Assembly (NCBI GenBank): GCA_002102555.1
Contig: MCFL01000037.1
Location: 186,001 to 250,000, forward strand
Direction: 5' to 3'
DNA from: Catenaria anguillulae PL171
Lineage: Eukaryota; Blastocladiomycota; Blastocladiomycetes; Blastocladiales; Catenariaceae
DNA: 64,000 nt
Shown here piece after piece: positions 31,969-41,731 of this stretch. The position numbers were made by a program, and so were the translations under genes. Numbering within the stretch: the stretch's first letter is position 1; every line of letters starts with the position of its first letter. The notes beneath the pieces were generated by a model, which saw only the letters and a list, made by a program, of their open reading frames with translations, made no database searches and was not told the origin of the DNA.

Positions 31969-34128
31969 TCAACGGACTTTAATGTTCACAATCTGTGACT
32001 GGTCCACCAATCCCGATTTTGCCCACCATTCCCTTCCTTCGCTCAAAACGGGCCTCTCACCAGTCAAGACCTCTTCTGGGCACTCCATCTTCAGGCCCGA
32101 GGCTTTCCACCAATCGAGTGCAAGGCAGTTCCCATACTCGGTCGCCGCCGTCAAGCAACGATCCGCATCCTCCTCCAATTCGTGAACTCTGCCCGTTTGC
32201 TTCCAATACTCGAGCAAATCCACCAATCCATCATACTCTTCAATCGCATGAAATGGCTCGAGTAGCTCAAACGACGCATTGCCGACCATGTGCTTGAGAT
32301 AATGGGCATGAATCGGATTCTCGTACGGCCCACGATTGACAGGCAGTGCAGCAACTTTGGGCAGGTTATCACGCCACCAGACGAGGGAATCACTATGGTT
32401 GTCAACATCAAACCAATAATGCGCATACATGGTCTCTGCGTAGGTTTCATCAGGAAATGTAGCAGCATCGGACCAGGCCTTGACGAAATCGTCCTTAGAC
32501 GCGATTGTTGAATGTAGCAACCAATCAAGCACATCGACTCGGCCACGAATACTTGCTTCGTGAATGCATTCGGCGTAGTCGATGGGTCGGCCACCTTGAT
32601 ACCATGTCTTGAGCGCAGCCAATGAACGGCTCGGGTTGCGTGCGTACTGTGTGCAAGCTTCCAAGTAAGGCTTGCCGTGGTCCAAATCAAATGAGGCCTT
32701 GAGCAGTGAACCAGATTCCTTGAGCCACCATTCAATCACGTCAACATGCCCATTGGAGAAGGCATCGTGAAGGATTCGTGCGGGAATCGGGCGCCCTCGC
32801 TGTGGTCGTGACGCGGGCAAAGTCGGCGCACAGACCATTGAAATGATCTCGGCAAGCTTGCGCAACATGTCAATGTATCCGTTGCTGCTCGCTGATTCAA
32901 GGCAACCGCTCCAGTCACGCAGCGACATGCCGTGGGCAAAGCCATTCTCGAACAGCCAGTCAAGGGCCGCCCCGTTGTTTTCGGACACGGCGCAATAAAA
33001 GACGTATGCCCGCTTTTGACCGGGCTGGGGGATATCGTACCCATTGGCAACCAACCAGTCCAACAGATCGACCTTGCCCAGTTGGCAAGCCCTCTCATAC
33101 GGACCCATCCAATCCCAACTGACATCAGATCCTGCCACGGATGGGTCAATCGTAGCCTGGATCCAATCGAGCAGCTGCACATTGCCCGATTTCAAGGCCG
33201 ATTGAATCAAGTTTCTGCGCGATCCAGTCAAGTGCCCCGTTGCGTGCAACTCCTTGACCAATTCCAAATCGCCCATCTCGCACGCAACCACTTGAGTTTC
33301 CCTGGCTTTCTGAAGTGCCTCGGCTGCTTGCGGTTGTCTCTTGCACCACTCGAGCACTGCAACGTTGTTGTAATCGAATCCAGCCTTGACCACCTTAACC
33401 CAATCAATCGTGACTGGAATCGCGCCGCTCTGCACTTTTCCCAACCACCAGTCCATCACATCGACGTGTCCCTGCCGAGCGGCAGCGACAATTGCGCTGT
33501 CATAGTCATGGAAGGCAATACCTGCAATGCCCGTCGCACCCAGGTTCGCCAGCAACCAGTCCAAGATATCCAGTCGGCCATCCTGGCTCGCAGCCATGGC
33601 CGAGTTTTCGAACGAGCCCCGATCCTTGAACCTTTGTGACGCGCTCGATTGCCACCATTTGTGCCAGTTGGCCCGGCCCTTGCCACACATGGCACCCGCC
33701 AGTTGGTATCCCGAAACCTCTGTCAAGTACAACCCAGGCTGGTTGAACAACCATTCGAGTACGCGGGGCGAATCCAGTTCCAATGCATTCTGTACAGTCT
33801 GCCACGAGCAGTAGTGCAAGGGCCGGCCCTCGGGCTCTTTGCTCCAATCCACCGTAAACTTGAGCAACTTGAGATTATCGTCACGAGCGGCCCACATGAG
33901 ATCCACATCGGGCCGGTGCATGAGTGCGGCCTTGGTCACAAGCGGAGCGTAGGTGCGCGAGAGGAGCGTGGGCAGGCGGGTAGCGAGTGCGGATGCAGAT
34001 GTTGCAGTGGTGGGCGGATGCTGCGGCGCAGAACGATTCAAGGAGCGGGCGGCCAGGTGGACGCAGAGTGCGAGGATGGGTTTGGCGCGGTCGAACGGGA
34101 GCAGCGGTGGCGAGGTTGCGGCCGCCAT
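31969..34128 (-). CDS. Ankyrin-like repeat protein, copy D
   Basis: An intact single exon of 719 residues from ATG 34128. The N-terminal module (LLPFDRAKPILALCVHLAARS..TYAPLVTKAALMHRPDVDL) lacks some of the length of other copies. Ankyrin-like units follow, with VLEWLFNQPG, LDILDWLLANLG, VDVMDWWLGKV, VQLLDWIQATID, VDLLDWLVANGY and HVDVIEWWLKESG. The C-terminal module has PVNRGPYENPIHAHYLKHMV, LLEYWKQTG, ALDWWKASGLKMECPEEVL and EWWAKSGLVDQSQIVNIKV. No frameshift, signal peptide or membrane segment is seen. Roughly 40-50% of positions look shared with C and G by eye in the C-terminal module, fewer in the repeats. Confidence 0.85.
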   Translation of the reverse strand: MAAATSPPLLPFDRAKPILALCVHLAARSLNRSAPQHPPTTATSASALATRLPTLLSRTYAPLVTKAALMHRPDVDLMWAARDDNLKLLKFTVDWSKEPEGRPLHYCSWQTVQNALELDSPRVLEWLFNQPGLYLTEVSGYQLAGAMCGKGRANWHKWWQSSASQRFKDRGSFENSAMAASQDGRLDILDWLLANLGATGIAGIAFHDYDSAIVAAARQGHVDVMDWWLGKVQSGAIPVTIDWVKVVKAGFDYNNVAVLEWCKRQPQAAEALQKARETQVVACEMGDLELVKELHATGHLTGSRRNLIQSALKSGNVQLLDWIQATIDPSVAGSDVSWDWMGPYERACQLGKVDLLDWLVANGYDIPQPGQKRAYVFYCAVSENNGAALDWLFENGFAHGMSLRDWSGCLESASSNGYIDMLRKLAEIISMVCAPTLPASRPQRGRPIPARILHDAFSNGHVDVIEWWLKESGSLLKASFDLDHGKPYLEACTQYARNPSRSLAALKTWYQGGRPIDYAECIHEASIRGRVDVLDWLLHSTIASKDDFVKAWSDAATFPDETYAETMYAHYWFDVDNHSDSLVWWRDNLPKVAALPVNRGPYENPIHAHYLKHMVGNASFELLEPFHAIEEYDGLVDLLEYWKQTGRVHELEEDADRCLTAATEYGNCLALDWWKASGLKMECPEEVLTGERPVLSEGREWWAKSGLVDQSQIVNIKVR

Positions 34129-34544
34129 GGTGTTTGCGATAAAGATGGCGGTGGGCGAGGAGGGAGATCAGTTCATTGACTTGCGTGTGTAACCATGGAG
34201 GCTGCAGTGAACGCGTTGGATATGCATGCAATAGGTATTCATTACAAGTGGGTTGCAAGTTGCTACTAATGTACTTCTTGACCATCGTGAACGGATCGGA
34301 GGACCCCATCAACCTTTTCAACGGTGCTATGATGTGAGCCGCTGAGTGGATAGGGTCAAGACGTTGGTAATCGATAAACACAAAGTTACAGTCCAGTAAT
34401 GGGTCGTGAGTGCAACAAAGTACCGAATACCTAGCGATTTACATCAAGAAATCTACGAAAATGTGCCCATTCCACGCGCATACACACGCACACATGCAAC
34501 GCATTCCCACACGTTGCCACTCACCGGGCCCCCACTTGCCCACC
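34129..34544. other. Gap between copy D and TAM41
   Basis: About 415 bp. It contains the copy D promoter and the TAM41 3' region. No further feature is seen. Confidence 0.4.
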
Positions 34545-35918
34545 CTACTTTGCCGCCTTGATCCCCTTGCTTAACTTTGCCCCAGCATACTTGACCGTCC
34601 GACTAGCGCCTGCTGTCGCAATCCCTTTGACTGACTGCGTGAGCGCCGGCCACGCAATTGTCCGATACAGTGCGCCATTCAAACACTTTTCCAAATACGG
34701 CGACGTGGCCATTTCCATGGCCACGGCCGCGGCCTCATCATGCGTCAACCTGGTGGCCGTTGGCGCAGGCTTGTTTGCCGCTCGCGCATACTCGAAGCGC
34801 GTCCAGTCGGCAAACTGGCGCGGCAGCTCAAGCAGCCACTGTGTGCGCGAGCGTTCTGAGGCATCCACGATCCACCGGCCATGCGCATCGGCCGCTCCGC
34901 CACTTGCGCCGGCGCTTTCGCCCACTGGATCTGCAGGTTCCCACGTGAGTTGATGGCCAAATTCTTGGTCAATAAGCGCGCGGTACACGTGGTCAAAGTA
35001 AGGCATTTGTGTGGCCACAAGGTTGTGCACTTTGTGCGGGTTTTCAAGGTACTTGAAGGCCATGCGGAAATCGCCCCGGTACGACAACCCCGCAAGTGTT
35101 GTGTAGAGTTCCTTGGGCGTGACGTGCGTCATGCCCGCGGGGCGATTGGCCGTGATGAGTAGCAAGGCGAGCTTGACGGCCGATGTCAGGTTGGACCATT
35201 GCGCAATCGAGATGCGCGAGTCGTGGCGGAGCACTTGAATGGGCTTGTGCATACGGCCCGCGAGGTACAGCGAGTCCCAGTTGGCAAGGTCCGACGCCAG
35301 TCGGGCAATGGATACAACACCGTACTTGACAACGACGCCATCGAGCTCAACATACGGGTTGTAGTACACGCCGGCGCCCATGTCTTGGACATTGGCCACG
35401 GCAGATGACCCCAAGAGGCGCAGTGACGAGTAGTGGTGCGGATGTTGCGCGAGATTGATCGAGTGCCAATGGGTTGGATGTGTCACGCCAAAGATGAGGT
35501 CGACCATGGGGCGGTCGGCCGGGTTGGCGGCCGACGAGTAGCCCTTTTGCGGGAACACGGCCGAGCCGTAGGCGAAAGCAAACCGGATCGGCGCCTTGAA
35601 TGAGGCGAGCAGGCCTGCAAGTGCGCGGGCACGTGGCGAGGCAGAGTGCAGGTCGATTGGGGCGGCGGTGGCCAGGTCGTCGCCGGGAGTGGGCACGATG
35701 GGCGCGGATGCCGGTGGCAAGGGGTCAGCGGACAGTGGGTGAACCCCGAGTGGCTGTGCAGTGTGCAATGGCCGCCATGGCCATGGTGCGGGATGGTGTT
35801 TTGAAGGGCAGGAGCACCCAAGTCCAAGTCCGCCAACGCCAACGCTGTGGCTGTGGCCGTGGCCGTGGCCGTGGATGTGGAGATGGATGGCGGAGCGGTG
35901 GGCGTGCAGGCGGAACAT
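34545..35918 (-). CDS. TAM41: Mitochondrial CDP-diacylglycerol synthase TAM41
   Basis: One exon of 457 residues from the ATG at 35918 (MFRLHAHRS); the longer frame begins with TTG. The nucleotidyltransferase core is FAYGSAVFPQKGY, then PMVDLIFGVTHPTHWHSINLAQHPHHYS, with GAGVYYNPYV, VKYGVVSI and YLAGRMHKP following. Tam41 makes CDP-diacylglycerol from phosphatidate and CTP on the matrix side of the inner mitochondrial membrane, the first step toward cardiolipin. The His/Arg-rich N-terminus (HIHGHGHGHSHS) precedes the catalytic domain and probably includes the import signal, although it is unusually His-rich. It sits inside the ankyrin-like cluster, divergent from copy E, and looks like an unrelated ancestral resident. 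Confidence 0.93.
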   Translation of the reverse strand: MFRLHAHRSAIHLHIHGHGHGHSHSVGVGGLGLGCSCPSKHHPAPWPWRPLHTAQPLGVHPLSADPLPPASAPIVPTPGDDLATAAPIDLHSASPRARALAGLLASFKAPIRFAFAYGSAVFPQKGYSSAANPADRPMVDLIFGVTHPTHWHSINLAQHPHHYSSLRLLGSSAVANVQDMGAGVYYNPYVELDGVVVKYGVVSIARLASDLANWDSLYLAGRMHKPIQVLRHDSRISIAQWSNLTSAVKLALLLITANRPAGMTHVTPKELYTTLAGLSYRGDFRMAFKYLENPHKVHNLVATQMPYFDHVYRALIDQEFGHQLTWEPADPVGESAGASGGAADAHGRWIVDASERSRTQWLLELPRQFADWTRFEYARAANKPAPTATRLTHDEAAAVAMEMATSPYLEKCLNGALYRTIAWPALTQSVKGIATAGASRTVKYAGAKLSKGIKAAK

Positions 35919-36294
35919 GGCGGCGACGGCGGCAGGGATCAATTCAACGCAATTGCAGGCAGTCTACTGCGGCGATATACGTGAGCATTGCATGGAACTG
36001 GGAGATCCAATACGCTCATCAGTCATCATTGCACCCACGATCACGATCGGATTCCATGCGCTAACATAGATTCCGCGGCAGATTCCTCGGCCAGAGCCAT
36101 CAGCTGCAGCGCAAGACGGCTGCCAGTGTGGCTCGCCGATTGGATTTCCTTCGAGTTGCGCCCGCTGGCTGGCTGGGGACGAGACAACACTGACTGGTTC
36201 AAGGTTCACGGCGGCTCGGAGCAACGACCGACGACCAGCCGCCGGCCCTCACTCTATAATCTCGTCATTCTCTGCCTTCATCTTCAACTCCAGC
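35919..36294. promoter_or_regulatory. Divergent promoter region TAM41/copy E
   Basis: About 375 bp between divergent start codons. Nothing specific is recognised. Confidence 0.4.
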
Positions 36295-38750
36295 ATGACC
36301 GACTCGGACTCGCCGGCGGAATCTGCCACACCACACTTGGCGCTCCCAACCGAGCTCGCCGAGCCCATCTTGGCCGTCACCGTTCAGCTGGTCGCCGCCT
36401 CCTCGCTCTGGAATCCCACCGCCATCCATGCCCCGCTCACTGTCCTCTCACGCACCCACGCTCCGCTCGTCACCAAGGCCGCACTCTTGCAATTGCCGCG
36501 CGTCGACTTGACTGTTGCCACAATGCACGGCGACGTGCATCTGCGTGATTTCAGGTTGGAGTGGAGCAAGCAACCAAACGGCCGGCCGCTCAATTACGTC
36601 CCAATGGACATTGTCTCTTCGGCTCTGGAACGTGGCATCACGGACCTGCTCGATTGGTGGTTGAATCATCATGATCACAGCGAGCTGGTGATTGATTGGG
36701 ACTGGAGCAACCGCGCGCTCGTGCACGCCTTTTGCGGTCAGCATGGCATTTTGTGGATGGAGTGGTGGCGGGCCCGCGGGTTTCCCTACCTGGACGATCA
36801 AGTCACATTTCCGTCGTTTGTGGCTCAAGTATCTGCCAATGGGTGTGTGGCCGTGCTGGATTGGTTGCTCGCAAATTTGGACGACAAGGTGAGAGAACGA
36901 GTTGTGCCCAGGCCAAGCGACCCGGATGTGCTCCTGGGGGCTGCATCTTCAGGGCATGTGCACGTGCTCGACTGGTGGATGGCCAAGGCGCAATCCGCCG
37001 TGTGCAAGCGACCAGAGTTCAATGGCATTCTAGCCGCCGCTTTTCCCGAAAATCAAGTGGCCGTCTTGGAGTGGTGCATGCGGAATCCGCAAATCGCCGA
37101 CGCTTGGCGGTACAGGCGACTGGGCAAGTCGCGCGCAGCCTCGTTTGCCGACTGCGTGTTTGCTGATGCTGTCCGTCATGGGCTATTGGATTGGTTTGAA
37201 GCGTTTGGGTTGCAGCCATACGACAATGAGCTCGGCGATGCTTCCATTGCCGCCTGCCAAATGGGTAATTTGCTCGCCGTCAAGTTGCTCTTCACGCAGG
37301 GTCGGCTGGTTGGGTCGCGGTTGCAGCTGATTCAAGAGACCATGGTGTCGGGCAATTTGGCGCTACTGGACTGGATTCAAGCACACATCAGCGAAACTGT
37401 TCCCGCCAGCTCAAACAGCAGTTTTGTCCTGTATCGCGGACCGTACGTGACGGCATGTGGTGGAGAGCATGCGGTCTGCGTCTCGGATTGGTTGACAGCA
37501 AACGGATACTCGCTTCCTCTGCATGCGAGCGAGGTGGACGCGAGTGCCAGCTTGTTCGGCCGGCCTGCAGCGCGCCAGGCCATGCTTGAGACGACCATCC
37601 AACAATACCATGAGCACAAGGTGGCTGTTCTTGACTGGTTGCTTGCACATTGCTTTACCGACTGATCTGGCAAAGTGTTTGGTTGCCGCGAGCGGCCTTG
37701 GGTTTGTCGATGTTTTGGATTGGATATCCGGCAACTGGTCCAAGCTCTCTGACTTGCTGTCGCTTGCCGATTTGGACCCCACTACGATTGTTGATGCGAC
37801 GGAACGAGCAACTCGAGGAAACCATGGCACAGCTTTGAATTGGTGGTCCGAGCACGTTGCACTCGCCAATATGGATGTGTTGTCGCTCGGCAACCCGCGT
37901 CCATCTTCGCACTTGCACGCAGCGTTCTCGAGCGGCAGAAGCGACATTATCGAGTGGTGGATGCACAAGTCGGGTCAGCTCAAAGCTTGCTTTGATTTGG
38001 GCTGTGGGGAACCATACTTGATTGCACCCGCGTTGAGCGAGCCGAGCACTTTTTGTGGGGCAAGTTGCTGGCATTGCAAGTGTGGGTGCAAGATGGGCAG
38101 CCGATTGACTTTGCACGTCTCATTCACAACGCCAGTATCTGTGGACGCATCGATGTGCTGGATTGGTTGCTGAATCAAGGTCAAGTGCGAGTATCTGCGT
38201 CGGATTTCATTTGCGCCTGGTCTGATCCGCAGCTTGCAGAAAAATCAACGCACTCATCAGGCTCCTCCTTGACCCATGGCCATCACTTGTTTGGTGGCGA
38301 GCAAATATGTCAACCGTTGTGGCCGAGACGCCTGGGAATTGTGGATTGCTTGACAACCCGATTCATGCGCACCTGTTGGAATGCGCGACAAAGGACACAG
38401 AACGAGTCCTTTTGGAGCTGGTCGACGCTTGCAAGGACGTTCCTGTTGAAAGTACAGCCATGTTCATGTACCTCAAGTCGCGCGGGTGTTTCGATTTGCT
38501 TCATCGGATCAGTCGGCGGTGCTTGTTGGAGGCGAGCCAGCTGGGAATGGTGCATGCACTCGAGTGGTGGAAATCGTGCTCCGATGTTCCGATTACTTGC
38601 CCGCATGAGATTGTGGAGGGCAGAAGTATTGTTCGGAAGCGGGCCCAGCAGTGGTGGGCACAGTCGGGTCTGGTAACGAGTGGGCAGAACGAATGGCTGT
38701 GCCGTACTGAGTTTGATGAGTTGGTGAATGTGGAAAATAGGATGCGTTAA
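36295..38750 (+). pseudogene. Ankyrin-like repeat gene, copy E (three frameshifts)
   Basis: The family pattern runs from the N-terminal module (LALPTELAEPILAVTVQLVAAS..THAPLVTKAALLQLP) to the C-terminal QQWWAQSGLV but needs three frame changes. These are near 37645-37660 (after VAVLDWLLAH), near 38035-38050 (before KLLALQVWVQDGQPIDFARL) and near 38280-38300 (before MSTVVAETPGNCGLLDNPIHAHLLE). No in-frame nonsense codon was noticed between the shifts, and the segments overlap smoothly. This fits a young pseudogene, or a real gene with residual single-base sequencing errors. An intron explanation is poor because adjoining residues are conserved right across each break. The Pro-Val-Asn-Arg-Gly-Pro-Tyr motif of the C-terminal module is replaced by TPGNCGLLDNP. 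It is divergent from TAM41 and convergent with copy F. Confidence 0.7.
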
Positions 38751-38838
38751 ACTTGCTTGTCAGTACATTATTTAGTAAACTGAGTGCTTTAACGAAATGC
38801 GAGTAATGTCCACCTCATTCCGAGTCCGAGACCACCAC

Positions 38839-39306
38839 TGCATTAGAGAACACGGGCAGGATTTTTCGCACAAATCTTTAGCAAATAGCGGCACGTGCAC
38901 GTGATGTCAGTCTGACACCAAGTTGGAAGTGAGACCGCTCGCTGAGACAAATGGGCCTCCATACACAAACATGGACAACAATCACAATCGCCAGGCCGAA
39001 CGCCATGCCGCCTGCCTCGCCGCCGACCTGGCCAGTGCGAGCCAGGGAGGGCAGACGCAGACGGTCAGTGACGAGGGTATGCTTTCGGGCCGGCCGAGGG
39101 AGGCATGCTTCATAAGGCGCACGTCGTGAGTGAGACAAGTGGAGCTAAAGATTTGAGAATTATGGTTTACGACGCGCGCGTCGGTGACAAACTTTTGTGA
39201 AAAGGGCCGCTGATGAACAAATCTTTAATGTGAGCGGTGAGCACTAAGTCTCACTTGGGCGTGATTAAGATTTGTGCGAAAAATCTTGCCCGTGGTCTCT
39301 ATTGCA
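38839..39306. mobile_element. MITE-like element with 42-bp terminal inverted repeats
   Basis: Bases 38839-38880 and 39265-39306 are inverted copies matching at 38 of 42 positions. The arm begins TGCATTAGAGA and contains CGCACAAATCTT. The interior, about 385 bp, has no coding frame. A related CAAATCTTTA motif occurs again near 39220. A clear target duplication could not be fixed; TGCA at both outer ends may be part of the arm or of the duplication. The right arm starts where the similarity of pseudogene F to its family stops, so insertion or imprecise excision may have truncated F. Size and layout fit a non-autonomous DNA transposon. Confidence 0.7.
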
Positions 39307-41526
39307 TCCTTTGCGACTGGCACGGACCACGTCACAATTGCGTTTGGGCAAGTGAACTTGACACCCTTCTTTGTTTTCCACCATTCAAGGACGCGTAACA
39401 CCCGCCCGACTCGCGGCAATCAAACTCTCGCTGTGCGATTGAAGCAACTCGGACTGATATTTGTGCTTGAGATACTCGAGCATGGCCACGTTTACAAACC
39501 GTGAAGCGAGAGTGAGATCCAGCAGCGCAAACGACTCAGGGGCATCCTTGAGCATGACTTGAAGAACATGAGCATGAGTTGGATTTTTGGATTGGGCCTT
39601 GGTTTGCATACTTGAGTTACCTGCGGCAAATGCTCTCGCCACCAAAGAAGCGATGGCCCATGGTTGCAGTGATTCCCGTCGTCGAAATTGTCAATCACAG
39701 CTCCACCATTCGACCAAGCTTGGAGAAGCGTGCTCGTGGGAACAAGAGCAATTTGGAGCAACCAGTCAAGCACATCGATTCGACCACTGGTGCTGGCTGC
39801 AAAGATGCACTCGGCAAAGTCCATGGGATGCCCAGACTTGCGCCAAGCATCGAGTGTGGCCAATTGCAATGTCCTGGTTGATTGCTCACCAGTTCGCCCA
39901 CAAGCAAATACATATGGAAGATCACAAGTAAAGTCGAAGCACGCGCACATGGCCGGAAGCAGATAGATTTGTTCAACCACCAATGGACGACCTCCAAGCG
40001 TCCAGTCGCAAAAGCAGTCCCGAGGAAGGACAGGTTTTTGAGCCTCATATCTGCAGGCGGTACGGCGGCATGTATTGGCAACCATTCCAGCACGTTGATG
40101 TGAAAAGCTCGGGTCCCGTGAACCGATGCTCCAACCACGCATGTGGAACCGACCAAGGCGAGCTGTCAAACCATTCGCATAGCAGTCGCTTACTACTTGC
40201 ACGAACCCGTTCTTGAACGCCTTTTTCACTTTCTTGTTCTTGAGCAACCACTTGAGGACAGAAACGTGCCCTCGATAAGCCGCCGAGGCGACAACCTGGG
40301 ATTCTCCAAACCAGTTTGACAAAGAGTTGATACGAGGTTGTATTGACCAATCCCAACCAATCAATCCAAGACTTTAACGTTTCCCAACTCACACGCAGTG
40401 ACAAACGGATCTCCGAGGCGCACAGACAGTACAAGCGAGTCACTATCTTCGATCGCCGGCTCAACCGTGTTCCAAACCCAGTCCAACAAATGCAAGTTAT
40501 CCGCCACCATCGCAGCACAGTTGAGTTGTGCGCGTGAACCAATCAGATGTCCTTTAGCACGTAACTTCTCGGCAGACAACACATCACCTGCCCGACAGGC
40601 AGCACGAGTCGCATTTGCATACTCGCAAGGGAATCGGTCAAGATCCAAAACTTCAAACCAGTCCATCAGCCCATTTCAAACCGCTTGTGTGTATGCGAGC
40701 TCATCATCAAGTTCCGAGTCAAAAGCCGACATGTGAGCTCGCTCCCGTCGCAACACAGACAAGAGCTCTGAGTGCCTCTGGAGCCATTCCAAGACGCCAA
40801 TCTGCTTTGCGCTCATCGCCTCGCCCCACTTGGTGCATTCCAAAACATGTACACGCCCAAACCGCGCGGCGGTGACGACCGCAATAGCATCTTCATCCTC
40901 GTGCAACACCTTATGCGGGCCAACATGCTCACCAGCCAATCCAATACATCCACCCGACCTGTGCCAGCGGAAGCGACAAGCAGATGCGGAAACGTGAGCC
41001 CATCCTCCAAGTACGGATACCCGCGAGCTTTCCACCGCTCGAGCCATGCCATGGCATTTTGGCCACGAAACGCACGCATCACTTGCTCGGCTCCCCAGTT
41101 CCATACAAGAACCCGATTTGAAACATCCAGCCACCGATCCAGGACGTGTGGCGAGTCTTGTTGCAGCGCAAGCGGCAAAATCAATTCCGGATTGTAGTTA
41201 AGCGGCCGCCAGTTGGGCTTGATGCTCCCTTCGAGCATGAAATCGAGTAAATCCACGTTGCCGTGTCTTATCGCGAATGTCAAGTCGACGTGTGGCAGTT
41301 GCATGAGTGCGGCTCTGGTCACGAGCGGCGCACGGGTGCGTGAGAGAACGTTGAGAGGTTGGGCAATAGCGGTGAATTGCCAGAGCGACGAGGCGGCGGC
41401 GAGGAGGTGGGCGCAAAAGGCGAGAATGGGCTCGGCGAGTTCAATCGACAGTGAGGACTCCGGCGGGTCGGCGGCGGCAGGATTCATCGTGGTTGGGACG
41501 GATGGAGCGTTCATTGTGGCATTCAT
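39300..41526 (-). pseudogene. Ankyrin-like repeat gene, copy F (decayed)
   Basis: The start at 41526 gives a good N-terminal module (LSIELAEPILAFCAHLLAAASSLWQ, PLNVLSRTRAPLVTRAALMQLPHVDL) and first repeats (GRVDVLDWLV). The frame then shifts near 40920-40940 and continues as ITAARFGRVHVLE-type sequence. It meets an in-frame TGA at 40676-40678, where related copies have Arg in an IRNGL-like context (here V-stop-NGLMDWFEV). Further shifts occur near 40364 and within 40030-40200 and 39590. The C-terminal module breaks off after WSVPVAKDA, next to the inverted-repeat element, so the terminal WWA-SGL motif is missing. A nonsense codon, several shifts and a truncation together make this a real pseudogene. 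Confidence 0.85.
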
Positions 41527-41731
41527 TGCTCATATGTTTTGCACCAAGTCGATAGCTTCCATTAGGTTTGATGTGCAAAGTTGTAGATCTTTATATATGT
41601 CGGAATGCGACTTTAAATGTCATTTCGTTGTCGCGATGGGCGAACACTGTATCAGTGAAGCAATAATAAAGAACGAGAGTACATAGGAAGAGCGACAACA
41701 TGTACAACTACTACACAAAACAAAGCAGTGG

